Below, piece by piece: positions 47,055 through 55,240 of a stretch of DNA of 64,000 nucleotides (position 1 is the stretch's first letter; every line of letters starts with the position of its first letter). The notes beneath the pieces are model-generated. The model worked only from the letters and a program-made list of their open reading frames with translations. It had not been told where the DNA came from and ran no database searches. A program made the translations under genes and the position numbers. The stretch covers positions 201,641-265,640 of the forward strand of contig JBGVGI010000012.1 in NCBI GenBank assembly GCA_045121595.1, given 5' to 3'. The stretch is from Fumia sp045121595 (lineage in GTDB: Bacteria > Bacillota > Clostridia > Oscillospirales > Ruminococcaceae).

Positions 47055-49253
47055 ATGAAATTTAAAAATAATCTTGAACTTTTTGCCAACGGATTTCTCT
47101 CGGCAGAATATGACGACCTTGAATACCGCATTGCATCGGGCTTTTTATCCCTTGCGCATAATGAACCTCTTACCCTTTCTGAAAACGCTTTCTTTGCCTG
47201 CGACGGCAATATTTGTGCCTCGGGACGCGACTGCACCCGCGCGGTACACTACTCCTACGGCGACACCCTTATGGTTAAAAAGGATTTGCTTAAAAAGCGC
47301 ATCGAGGAAAACCCCGAATACGCCGATGAGTTAAACTTTATTTACGAATATTTCAAGGATAAGGACATCTTTGAAAAGGTACTTAACGCTCAGGATGAAT
47401 ACGCGAAAAATATCGAAAACTTCAGAGTCGGCTGGGGTGGCGGACAGCAGGGCTGGAATGGCGGACATTGTAACATAAATTACAGTCTTATCGTAACTGA
47501 TGGTACCATTGGCTTAAGGAAAAAAATCAATAAATATAAAGAGATAAACAAGGGCAAAGAGCTTTTTTACGACTCACTTTTGCTCTGCCTTGACGCACTC
47601 GAAATCTACGCCGAGCGTTACCGTCTTTTGGCGCTCGAGCAGGCGGATAAAACAAACAACGAAATCAACAAAAAACGCCTTTTAAGAATTGCCGACACCC
47701 TTTTGAAAGTCCCTCAAAACCCTGCAGATGACTTTTACGAAGCCTGTCAGTCATTCTGGCTTTTCTACACCTTTGATGGTGTTGACTCCCCCGGACGCTT
47801 TGATCAGTATATGATTGACTACTACAGAAAATCCGACAAAGCTGACCGCGAAGAATGTCTTGACGAACTCTGGAAGCTTTTCCATAACGTAAGAGCATGG
47901 AACTTGTGTATTTCGGGTACCGATGAAAACTGGAACGATGAAACGAACGAGCTTTCTTACGATATCCTCAAAATGGCAAGAAAGTATAAGTTCAATACTC
48001 CGAATATCACGATGCGCGTTTCAAAGAAAACTCCAGAAGAGTTATGGAAGAGTGCCGCCGAAACGATTGCAACGGGTATCGGTATGCCCGCACTTTATAA
48101 CGATGAATGCGTATGCCCCTCCCTTGAAAGGATAGGTATTCCCCCATCTGACTCCCACAACTACTGTATGAACGGTTGTAACCAGATTGATATTTTTGGC
48201 AAAAGCCATATGGGTCTTGAAGACGGCGAAGTATGCCTTGCAAAATGCCTTGAACTCGTTTTGCACGAGGGCGTTGACCAGATGACGGGCAAAAAGCTTA
48301 TCCCTTCTCAAGGTAATCCTGAAACCTTTGATACCTACGAAAAGCTTTTTAACGCCTACAAGCGTCAGGTCGAATTCGTAACCGACAAGGTTACCGAAAT
48401 GGCATACGTAACGCAGAAAATCTGCGGTGAATATGCTCCGAACCCCATTCGCTCCATCTTCGTTGAAGGTTGTATTGAAAAAGGACTTGATTATAAAAAC
48501 AAAGGCCCCGTTTACGGTCACGCACAGATTCTTGCAGAAGGTATTGCCGATGCCGTTGACTCACTCGCCGCGCTTAAACACTTTGTTTACGATACGAAAA
48601 AATACACCTTAAAAGAAATCATCACAGCGATGAAAAATAACTTTGAAGGCTATGAAGAGCTAAGACGCGACCTTTTAAGTTTTGATAAATTCGGAAACGA
48701 CTGCGAATACGTCGACAACATATATAAAGAAGTCACAGAGCATTACAACAAATACTTAAATACCATTGAAACTTTCCGTGGCGGTATTTTCGTCGGCGGT
48801 TGCTCGACTTTTAACCGTGCGTCGGTTTACGGCAAAATGCTCGGCGCTATGCCAAACGGCAGACTCAAGGGCGAAGACGTTTTTGCCGACAGCATCGGTG
48901 CAGTCCCCGGCAAGGACAAAAAAGGCCCCACTGCACTTATAAAATCCGTTTTGCACGCCGACCAGACACTTACTGCAAGCGGTAACGTTTTGCAGATGAA
49001 GTTCCAGAAAAAGCTTTTTAACGAAGAAAAAGGTATAAATGCTTTTATAAACCTTGCAAAAACCTATTTTTCAGGTGGCGGACAGCAGCTTTCCATCAAC
49101 GTTCTTTCAAAAGAAGAGCTTATTGACGCCAAGCTTCACCCCGAAAAATATGAAAATCTTGTTGTCAGAGTCGGTGGTTACAGTGACTACTTCAACAAAA
49201 TTTCCCCGGGTCTTCAGGACAACATCATTGCACGAACCGATATCGAGGCATAA
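47055..49253 (+). CDS. Glycyl radical enzyme of the non-PFL class, unknown substrate
   Basis: 732 residues from the ATG after AAAGGAGG. The C-terminal RVGGY loop puts the radical on Gly708. The thiyl cysteine lies in YCMNGCNQ, with Cys375. In choline lyase, glycerol and propanediol dehydratases and hydroxyphenylacetate decarboxylase this motif reads GCVE, with Glu as general base; here the residue is Gln377 and Val is Asn376. It therefore fits none of the characterised classes I know. It lacks the paired Cys of PFL. Its likely activase is at 33769-34671. The sialidase-like gene follows 12 bases later. A carbohydrate-derived substrate is inferred from context. Confidence 0.9.
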   Translation: MKFKNNLELFANGFLSAEYDDLEYRIASGFLSLAHNEPLTLSENAFFACDGNICASGRDCTRAVHYSYGDTLMVKKDLLKKRIEENPEYADELNFIYEYFKDKDIFEKVLNAQDEYAKNIENFRVGWGGGQQGWNGGHCNINYSLIVTDGTIGLRKKINKYKEINKGKELFYDSLLLCLDALEIYAERYRLLALEQADKTNNEINKKRLLRIADTLLKVPQNPADDFYEACQSFWLFYTFDGVDSPGRFDQYMIDYYRKSDKADREECLDELWKLFHNVRAWNLCISGTDENWNDETNELSYDILKMARKYKFNTPNITMRVSKKTPEELWKSAAETIATGIGMPALYNDECVCPSLERIGIPPSDSHNYCMNGCNQIDIFGKSHMGLEDGEVCLAKCLELVLHEGVDQMTGKKLIPSQGNPETFDTYEKLFNAYKRQVEFVTDKVTEMAYVTQKICGEYAPNPIRSIFVEGCIEKGLDYKNKGPVYGHAQILAEGIADAVDSLAALKHFVYDTKKYTLKEIITAMKNNFEGYEELRRDLLSFDKFGNDCEYVDNIYKEVTEHYNKYLNTIETFRGGIFVGGCSTFNRASVYGKMLGAMPNGRLKGEDVFADSIGAVPGKDKKGPTALIKSVLHADQTLTASGNVLQMKFQKKLFNEEKGINAFINLAKTYFSGGGQQLSINVLSKEELIDAKLHPEKYENLVVRVGGYSDYFNKISPGLQDNIIARTDIEA

Positions 49254-49265
49254 AGGAGAAATAAT

Positions 49266-50906
49266 ATGCTCATTACCGAAAACCTTGAAAAATTTTATAG
49301 CTATAACAGAGTATGGCAGGCGGTTCCAACTATTGAACGCACCGCAAAAGGACGTCTTTTTGCAACCTTTTATTCGGGTGCCGACTCCGAAACCCTTGGG
49401 AACTACTGCGTTTTAGTTAAAAGCGACGACGACGGCAAAAGCTGGACGGAACCGATTGCAGTAACCTACGACGGCGAAATGAACCGTTGCTTTGACCCGA
49501 TTGTCTGGATAGACCCGCTAAAAAGGCTCTGGTTTACCTGGTCAAGAGGTCACGAAGACGGAGTTTACGGTGTTATCTGTGAAAATCCCGATGCCGATAC
49601 TCTGGAGTGGTCAGAGGAATTTTACATCGGCAGAAACGTTATGATGCAAAAGCCCACCGTTTTGTCAACGGGCGAATGGCTTTTCCCGATTGCAATCTGG
49701 AGCTACTGGTACATCATCGACACCTTAAAGCAAAAAAGAGCTTATACCGAGCTTTATATGGATAAGGTTTTTAATAACAAAGATAACCTTTCAGGCGCAA
49801 ACGTCTACTGCACCGTTGACAACGGCAGGACTTTTTCGATGATAGGCGGATGCAGAAATATCCAGAACCGAAGCTGTGAAGAGCATATAATTTACGAGAA
49901 AAATAACGGTGTTCTGGTTATGCTCATAAGGACAGGCGGAAACATCGCCCGTTCTTATTCCTATGACAGAGGAAAAACCTGGACGGACGCCGAGTTTACA
50001 GAGCTTAAAAACCCTGCCGCAAGGTTTCACGTTAAAAGACTTAAATCAGGAAGACTTTTACTCATAAACCATCACGAGTTTGACGACAGAAACAACTTAA
50101 CCGCCTTTCTTTCCGAAGACGACGGCAAAACCTGGCCGTATAAACTGCTTTTTGATGAAAGAAAAGGTATCTCCTACCCCGACGTAACGGAAGGCGATGA
50201 CGGCTACCTTTACATCATCTACGACAGAGAACGTGGCGGATATATGGAAAGTCTTGAAGCGGCAGAAAAATGCGCCCGTGAAATCTTGCTTACAAAGATT
50301 AACGAAAGCGATATCTTAAACGGAGAAATCACCTCTCCAAAAAGCTTCACAAAACGCATTATTTCAAAGCTTCCCGAATACAAGGGGACTGAAAACCTGT
50401 ACCCCGAGTTTCCCACCGTCAACACCGAAGATTTTATCAGAAAAGTGTCTTTACTTGACAAAGAAGCAATGCTCGAATACCTTTTTGTTTTCTATTCCGA
50501 CCATTTTCTCAATATGACGAAGGAAAACACCGAAAAAGCAGACGGTATTCTCAAAAAGATAAGCAAGGATAATCTCAAAGAGGTAATTGATATTCTGAAT
50601 CTTACCAAACTTAAACCCACCGTCGGCAGAAAGCAGGAGCTTATCGACCTTATGATAGACGCCGTCAACAAAGGTGAAGCGTTTGAGAGTGACGTCAGCA
50701 GGCTTTATCTTGAGCATATCTTTAAAAAGAACACGGGCTTTACAACAGATGAATTCAAGGATATCGTAAGGCTTAAAAAGATAAAAGAGCTTCTTGTTAC
50801 CACCGATATTAACGTCAGCACGATTTTAGGAAATTACGGACTTGACAGATTTGTCACGGAAACGGGACTGACCCCCGAAGAATACAGAAAATATAACAGA
50901 AAATAA
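49266..50906 (+). CDS. BNR/sialidase-like propeller protein with SAP-like and AraC-like C-terminal tail
   Basis: 546 residues, no signal peptide. Residues 1-370 form a six-bladed propeller with four Asp-box motifs (SDDDGKSW, VDNGRTF, YDRGKTW, SEDDGKTW) and arginines in TIERTAKGR and KSGRLLLINHH, as in GH33-like and related proteins. Residues 432-466 resemble a SAP helix-loop-helix (NLKEVIDILNLTK...GRKQELIDLM). Residues 481-546 resemble the C-terminal part of AraC regulators (YLEHIFKKNTGFTTDEF...RLKKIKELLVTTDINVS...TGLTPEEYRKY), but the second recognition helix is shortened. Enzyme with a binding tail or a regulator is undecided. It is co-transcribed with the glycyl radical enzyme. Confidence 0.78.
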   Translation: MLITENLEKFYSYNRVWQAVPTIERTAKGRLFATFYSGADSETLGNYCVLVKSDDDGKSWTEPIAVTYDGEMNRCFDPIVWIDPLKRLWFTWSRGHEDGVYGVICENPDADTLEWSEEFYIGRNVMMQKPTVLSTGEWLFPIAIWSYWYIIDTLKQKRAYTELYMDKVFNNKDNLSGANVYCTVDNGRTFSMIGGCRNIQNRSCEEHIIYEKNNGVLVMLIRTGGNIARSYSYDRGKTWTDAEFTELKNPAARFHVKRLKSGRLLLINHHEFDDRNNLTAFLSEDDGKTWPYKLLFDERKGISYPDVTEGDDGYLYIIYDRERGGYMESLEAAEKCAREILLTKINESDILNGEITSPKSFTKRIISKLPEYKGTENLYPEFPTVNTEDFIRKVSLLDKEAMLEYLFVFYSDHFLNMTKENTEKADGILKKISKDNLKEVIDILNLTKLKPTVGRKQELIDLMIDAVNKGEAFESDVSRLYLEHIFKKNTGFTTDEFKDIVRLKKIKELLVTTDINVSTILGNYGLDRFVTETGLTPEEYRKYNRK

Positions 50907-50910
50907 AATA

Positions 50911-50938
50911 AGGCATCTCGTTTGAGATGCCTATTTTT
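50911..50938. terminator. Bidirectional terminator between the sialidase-like and AraC genes
   Basis: Stem AGGCATCTC / GAGATGCCT with loop GTTT and A/T runs on both sides, between convergent genes. Confidence 0.87.
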
Positions 50939-51746
50939 CTTGTTTACGGTATCTGCTTGGCGAAAGTCCCGTCGACTCTTTGAAAATCTTGCTGAAATAC
51001 GAAAAGTCGGAAAATCCTGTTTCATCACAGATTTCCGAAACGGGTATATTTGTGTTTATAAGCAGCTCCTTTGCAAGGGAAAGCCTTTTTTCGGTTATGT
51101 ATTCAAAAACCGTCATTCCCGTGCATTTTTTAAACTTGTGGCAGAGGTGGTATTTGCTGATACAAACGGCGTCGCTTATCTCACCGAGCGTAAGCCTTCT
51201 TTTAAAATTCGCACCGAGGAAGGACAAAAGCTTTGACATTTCCTTATCCTCAATCACCTTATTGTTGCCTTTGCACTCGTTTGCGATAAGCAAAATCCTT
51301 ATAACGTTGTAAAGGATATTGCTTGCAGGGAACTCTCTTCCCTCTTTTATCGCGTTGTTCATATCAAGGAAGGCTTCGTCGATTTTTTTGCCGTTTTCAA
51401 ATCCGGGGAAGCAGAAAAATCCTCCGTCTTTAAAAAGCGTTGCGGTAAGCTTCCCCTCGCCGACAGAACTGAGTGCCTTGTCAACGAAATCGGCGTCGAT
51501 TACAATCTTTCTCCGCGTGTATTTATCAGGGTCAGTTGGTGCAGAACAATGTAAGTTTATACCGTTTACAAGATAAATCGCGTCAGGCTCCAAAGGGAGC
51601 AGAGCGTCGTCTATAACGAAAAATCCGCTTCCGCTTTTAACAAAGATAATCTCATAGCTTTTCCCGTGGGAATGTGGAATGTGGTTTAAATAGTTTTTCC
51701 CCTTGTCAAGGTAATTGAAATCAATAACTTTTCTTAAATCCTTCAT
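50931..51746 (-). CDS. AraC family transcriptional regulator
   Basis: 271 residues. An N-terminal cupin domain (HIPHSHGKSYEIIFVKSGSGFFVIDDALLPLEPDAIYLV) senses a ligand; the C-terminal two-HTH domain (about 170-268) is canonical, with SKYHLCHKFKKCTGMTVFEYITEKRLSLAKELL and SDFSYFSKIFKESTGLSPSRYRKQ. It is divergent from the glycerol-1-phosphate dehydrogenase gene and convergent with the sialidase-like gene whose C-terminus resembles this domain. Confidence 0.9.
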   Translation of the reverse strand: MKDLRKVIDFNYLDKGKNYLNHIPHSHGKSYEIIFVKSGSGFFVIDDALLPLEPDAIYLVNGINLHCSAPTDPDKYTRRKIVIDADFVDKALSSVGEGKLTATLFKDGGFFCFPGFENGKKIDEAFLDMNNAIKEGREFPASNILYNVIRILLIANECKGNNKVIEDKEMSKLLSFLGANFKRRLTLGEISDAVCISKYHLCHKFKKCTGMTVFEYITEKRLSLAKELLINTNIPVSEICDETGFSDFSYFSKIFKESTGLSPSRYRKQEK

Positions 51747-51767
51747 ATATATCCCCTCTTTGTTTTG

Positions 51768-51796
51768 ATTATATCATACCTCTATTTTAAAAGCAA
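51768..51796 (-). promoter_or_regulatory. Promoter of the AraC gene at 51746
   Basis: Minus-strand TTGCTT (51791-51796), 17-base spacer, TATAAT (51768-51773), followed by AGAGGGGA and the ATG. Confidence 0.72.
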
Positions 51797-51875
51797 TATT
51801 TTTATAGTATTAAGCAAAAAGATTATAACATTATAATAATATTGAAGATATAATTAATTAAAAGGAGATGAAATT

Positions 51876-53069
51876 ATGCTTGAATTCAAATGCAACTGTT
51901 CTCAGGGCGACCACACCGCCCCCGTAAAACACATTGAGGTGTCGTGCGGCGCTGTTGAAAAGGTACCCGAAATTTTAAAAGGCTACACCGACATTTTGCT
52001 CGTTGCCGACAAAAACACCTACAAAGCTGCAGGAGAAAGGGTTGAAGCCCTCTTAAAGGAAGCAAATATGCTTTCTCACACCTGCATTATCGACGACCCT
52101 GCACTTCCCACCGACAAAAACGTCGGTAAGGTACTTATCGAAGCAGGACGTGACGACGAAGTTTACGATATCAATAAATTTTCCAATAACCCCAAATACA
52201 TTTTGGGTGTCGGCTCAGGCTCTGTAAACGATATCTGCCGTATGGTGAGCTACCGCCTCGGTATTGAATACGGTATCGTCGGAACTGCGCCCTCGATGGA
52301 CGGCTATGCGTCTGTCGTGGCACCTCTTCTTATGGGCAACAAAAAAATCATCTACACCTGCAGCATTGCAAGACATATTATCATAGACCTCGATATAGCG
52401 TCAAAAGCTCCTTACGAGCTTTTGCTTGCAGGCATCGGCGATATGATAGGAAAATACGTAGCTATCCTTGACTGGAGATTATCTCAAAAGCTTACGGGTG
52501 AATACTACTGTGAAAAGGTAGCGGATATGGTGCTTGACGCTACTAAGGCTTGTATTGAAGCTGCTCCCGACCTTAAAAACCGTGGTATCGACTGCATTAA
52601 GAAAACAGTTGACGGTCTTATCCTTTCGGGACTCGGTATTGCATATACGGGTTCCTCAAGACCTGCTTCGGGTACCGAGCATATGGTGGGTCAGACCTGG
52701 GAAATTATGGACCTTGAAAAAGGACACCTTCCCAATCTTCACGGCATTGAAGTCGGTGAAGCTACCTTCCTTGCAATACTTATGTACAAAAGGCTATACA
52801 AAGAAACAAGAGAAGTCTGGCTTAAAGAAATGATTGAGCCTTTCTTACCATCATTTGATAAAATACTTGATTTGCAAAAGAAAATCAACATTCCGTTTAC
52901 TGTTAAAAACAAAGAAACTTTTACAGAAGGCATTATGCGTGGAAGAACCTTCAGGGTAAGATACACCCTTTTGCAGTATCTTTACGACAATAATATGCTC
53001 GAAGATTACGCAGATAAGGTTTTCGGTGAGTGTATGAAATATGCACCTAAGGAGGAAGACAATGTTTAA
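51876..53069 (+). CDS. sn-Glycerol-1-phosphate dehydrogenase-like (AraM/EgsA)
   Basis: 397 residues, iron/zinc-dependent dehydrogenase of the AraM/EgsA family. Nucleotide-binding GVGSGSVNDICRM, metal ligands Asp in GIGDMIGKYVAILDW, His in SGTEHMVGQ and His in PNLHGIEVGEAT are all present. It reduces dihydroxyacetone phosphate to sn-glycerol-1-phosphate with NAD(P)H; in Firmicutes such enzymes occur in arabinose-type sugar operons rather than lipid synthesis. The N-terminal 25 residues with CNCSQGDH are an addition. It overlaps the SDR gene by 8 bases. Confidence 0.9.
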   Translation: MLEFKCNCSQGDHTAPVKHIEVSCGAVEKVPEILKGYTDILLVADKNTYKAAGERVEALLKEANMLSHTCIIDDPALPTDKNVGKVLIEAGRDDEVYDINKFSNNPKYILGVGSGSVNDICRMVSYRLGIEYGIVGTAPSMDGYASVVAPLLMGNKKIIYTCSIARHIIIDLDIASKAPYELLLAGIGDMIGKYVAILDWRLSQKLTGEYYCEKVADMVLDATKACIEAAPDLKNRGIDCIKKTVDGLILSGLGIAYTGSSRPASGTEHMVGQTWEIMDLEKGHLPNLHGIEVGEATFLAILMYKRLYKETREVWLKEMIEPFLPSFDKILDLQKKINIPFTVKNKETFTEGIMRGRTFRVRYTLLQYLYDNNMLEDYADKVFGECMKYAPKEEDNV

Positions 53070-53847
53070 TTTAAGTGGAAAAATCGCACTCGTAACGGGT
53101 GCTTCTTACGGTATCGGCTTTGCTGTTGCAAAGGGTCTTGCCGAAGCGGGAGCTAAAATCGTATTCAACGATATAAACGAAGAATTTTTGGAAAAAGGTC
53201 TTGAAGAATACAAAAAGCTCGGTATCGACGCCACGGGATATATCTGCGACGTAACCGATGAAAAGGCGGTTGCCGAAATGGTAAGCGATATCGAAAAAAA
53301 TATCGGCATTATCGATATTCTTGTCAACAACGCAGGTATCATAAAACGTATCCCGATGTGCGAAATGGAAGCCGAGGATTTCAAAAAGGTAATTGACGTC
53401 GACCTTACCGCACCCTTTATCGTTTCAAAAGCGGTTATCCCCTCGATGATTAAAAAAGGTCACGGAAAAATTATCAACGTCTGCTCTATGATGAGTGAGC
53501 TCGGCCGTGAAACCGTTTCGGCTTACGCTGCTGCAAAGGGCGGTCTTAAAATGCTTACCAAAAACATCTGCTCAGAGTACGGCGCGTATAACATCCAGTG
53601 TAACGGCATCGGTCCTGGTTACATCGCAACACCGCAGACCGCACCTTTAAGAGCTGACCTTCCCGACGGCACCCCCTCCCCGTTTAACAAGTTTATCCTT
53701 TCAAAGACACCTGCAAACCGCTGGGGTACTCCCGAGGATCTTATCGGCCCCGCAGTGTTCTTAGCCTCCGATGCATCGGACTTTGTAAACGGACATATTC
53801 TTTACGTAGACGGCGGAATCTTAGCTTATATCGGCAAACAACCGTAA
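53062..53847 (+). CDS. Short-chain dehydrogenase (KduD/gluconate 5-dehydrogenase-like)
   Basis: 261 residues from ATG 53062, preceded by AAGGAGG. Cofactor motif TGASYGIG, catalytic Ser in CSMMSELG, Tyr and Lys in YAAAKGG, plus the GPGYIATPQTAPLRADLPDGTPSPFNKFILSKTPANRWGTPED segment typical of 2-deoxy-D-gluconate/gluconate 5-dehydrogenases. It is translationally coupled with the upstream dehydrogenase, so both act on the same sugar acid or polyol route. Confidence 0.92.
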   Translation: MFNLSGKIALVTGASYGIGFAVAKGLAEAGAKIVFNDINEEFLEKGLEEYKKLGIDATGYICDVTDEKAVAEMVSDIEKNIGIIDILVNNAGIIKRIPMCEMEAEDFKKVIDVDLTAPFIVSKAVIPSMIKKGHGKIINVCSMMSELGRETVSAYAAAKGGLKMLTKNICSEYGAYNIQCNGIGPGYIATPQTAPLRADLPDGTPSPFNKFILSKTPANRWGTPEDLIGPAVFLASDASDFVNGHILYVDGGILAYIGKQP

Positions 53848-53848
53848 C

Positions 53849-53879
53849 AAAATCGGAGTGTTAATCACTCCGATTTTTA
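53849..53879 (+). terminator. Terminator of the G1P dehydrogenase-SDR operon
   Basis: A 12-bp stem AAAATCGGAGTG / CACTCCGATTTT with loop TTAAT and a T-run, right after the SDR stop. Confidence 0.9.
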
Positions 53880-53887
53880 TTTTTTAC

Positions 53888-53916
53888 TTGCTTATTTTAA
53901 CCTTTTATGATAAAAT
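53888..53916 (+). promoter_or_regulatory. Promoter of the structured RNA
   Basis: TTGCTT (53888-53893), 17-base spacer, TAAAAT (53911-53916). The expected start site, about 7 bases further, coincides with the first base of the closing stem at 53923. Confidence 0.72.
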
Positions 53917-53922
53917 GAAAAT

Positions 53923-54142
53923 GCTAAGTGAACTTAATAGGCGATGTAGGATAACATTTCCTCTTTGAGGAAGTGTATTCTTTGTTTTCTCTATACGTAA
54001 AATATTATCGAGAATTTGGTAAAAACACAAATTCCCATGGTAGTATTTTGCGTGATTTAATCCTGCATTTGCTCGGTTCACTTAGCACTGAACGGGAGTT
54101 TGTGATTTTTCGGTGCGCTGACTTCTGTCAGTGCACTTTTTT
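53923..54142 (+). ncRNA. ssrS: Long rod-shaped structured RNA, probably 6S RNA
   Basis: An 11-bp perfect closing stem (53923-53933 with 54076-54086) is stacked on a second helix of 12 bp (GCGAUGUAGGAU with AUCCUGCAUUUGC, one bulge). An asymmetric central bubble with a small hairpin (UUCCUC-UUU-GAGGAA) follows, then a 16-bp helix (UACGUAAAAUAUUAUC with GGUAGUAUUUUGCGUG) capped by GAAUUUG / CAAAUUC. An intrinsic terminator ends it (54113-54142). Size (about 165 nt core), closing stem, central bubble, apical stem and the GAUGU...GCAU..CUCGG strings match 6S RNA, the sigma-A holoenzyme decoy. I cannot run a covariance search. Confidence 0.55.
54113..54142 (+). terminator. Terminator of the structured RNA
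   Basis: A 10-bp stem GUGCGCUGAC / GUCAGUGCAC with loop UUCU followed by six T. Confidence 0.92.
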
Positions 54143-54163
54143 ATTTTGAAAGGAGAAAATGTT

Positions 54164-54298
54164 ATGCCTGATTACAAAGCTATGTACTACAAATTGTTTA
54201 ATGACGTAAGTGATTTTATCGAAAAATTGAAGAAGATACAAATAGATGCCGAAGAATTTTATCTTGAGTCCACTGACGATGAGGAAAATGAGGAATAA
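54164..54298 (+). CDS. 44-residue acidic small protein
   Basis: ATG follows GAAAGGAG by 8 bases; too short for standard ORF lists. It reads MPDYKAMYYKLFNDVSDFIE and continues as an amphipathic helix ending in an acidic tail (ESTDDEENEE). Similar MxDYKxMYxxL small proteins occur in gut Clostridia, as I recall, without known function. It lies just behind the terminator of the structured RNA and would be read through from that promoter or from an unseen one. Confidence 0.7.
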   Translation: MPDYKAMYYKLFNDVSDFIEKLKKIQIDAEEFYLESTDDEENEE

Positions 54299-54324
54299 TA
54301 ACCACTTTCACAAAGACAAAAAGC

Positions 54325-54352
54325 AAAGCGGAGTGATTTCACTCCGCTTTTT
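54325..54352. terminator. Bidirectional terminator between the small protein and PocR-AraC genes
   Basis: An 11-bp stem AAAGCGGAGTG / CACTCCGCTTT with loop ATTT and T-runs. On the minus strand the stem contains the last codons and stop of the PocR-AraC gene. The same stem recurs at 59541. Confidence 0.88.
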
Positions 54353-55142
54353 TTATTTCCGTCGGGGTTTTGCCTATATGCTTTTTAAAGATTTTGCCGA
54401 AATATCCGTAATCGTAAAATCCCGCGTACTCGGCGGCACGGGTTACCGAATACCCTTCTTTAATAAGATTTTCGGCGTAGCGAAGGCGTTTTAGCCTTAT
54501 ATACTCAGCAATAGGCATACCGAGGTAAGTATTTGAAAGCTTATAAAGATAATTGCGGTTTATCTTAAAACGCTCACACAAAGCAGATGTCTGCAAATTC
54601 CCATCGGGATTTTCCTCAATATATTTACATATCTCAAAAATTATATTTCCGTTTTCCTCGTGGATAAACTTATTCATTAAAAGGTAACAGACACAGCTTT
54701 CCATAAGCCTTACGGCGGCGTGAATTTCCTCACTCCCTTTTACCTTGATTTCATTTAAAAGGTAAGCATCGTCACCGATAAAATCTTTGGCATAGCTTAT
54801 GATTTTTTCCTTGTCACTTCCCTCTTTTAAAACCTGACCGAGCATAATATAACCGATTGTGATATCGTGCATACGAATGGGCGCCACCGCCTCGACAAGT
54901 CCCGCGTGGCAATGATATATCATCTTTTCCTTGCAGTTTTTAACGGCGTTCATGGTACACTCGTGACACCTTTCAGAAGAAACGGGAGCTACATTCATAG
55001 CGTTACAGAAAGCAGATTCTTTGAAAGGTACTGCGGTAATAACGGAATAATCACTTCCGAAAATAACGGTTTTAATTCCCGTTACGGCATAGAAATCGTT
55101 AAGCACTTCTTCGATTTTTGAAACGTCAAATTCAAAATTCAT
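54339..55142 (-). CDS. PocR-domain AraC family regulator
   Basis: 267 residues. The N-terminal PocR ligand-binding domain has the usual cysteines (SERCHECTMNAVKNCKEKMIYHCHAGLVEAVAPI). The C-terminal two-HTH domain (about 168-264; NRNYLYKLSNTYLGMPIAEYIRLKRLRYAENLI, YGYFGKIFKKHIGKTPTEI) is complete. PocR-type domains bind small diols and hydrocarbons. It is divergent from the phosphatase-GH36 operon and could control it. Confidence 0.92.
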   Translation of the reverse strand: MNFEFDVSKIEEVLNDFYAVTGIKTVIFGSDYSVITAVPFKESAFCNAMNVAPVSSERCHECTMNAVKNCKEKMIYHCHAGLVEAVAPIRMHDITIGYIMLGQVLKEGSDKEKIISYAKDFIGDDAYLLNEIKVKGSEEIHAAVRLMESCVCYLLMNKFIHEENGNIIFEICKYIEENPDGNLQTSALCERFKINRNYLYKLSNTYLGMPIAEYIRLKRLRYAENLIKEGYSVTRAAEYAGFYDYGYFGKIFKKHIGKTPTEIKKAE

Positions 55143-55240
55143 TTTATCACTCCGAGTACAAATTTGCCTAAAAAAGATACGCTTTTTACTATATTATAAA
55201 ATATATTTGTGATAAAATCAAGTAAAAGGAGTAATGATAA

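Noticed and set aside
48042..48521. 159-residue minus-strand ORF opposite the glycyl radical enzyme
   Set aside because: Shadow of a conserved gene.
47055..49253. Second pyruvate formate-lyase
   Set aside because: It lacks the adjacent Cys-Cys pair and has the GC-x-x motif layout of the non-PFL classes; pflB is elsewhere.
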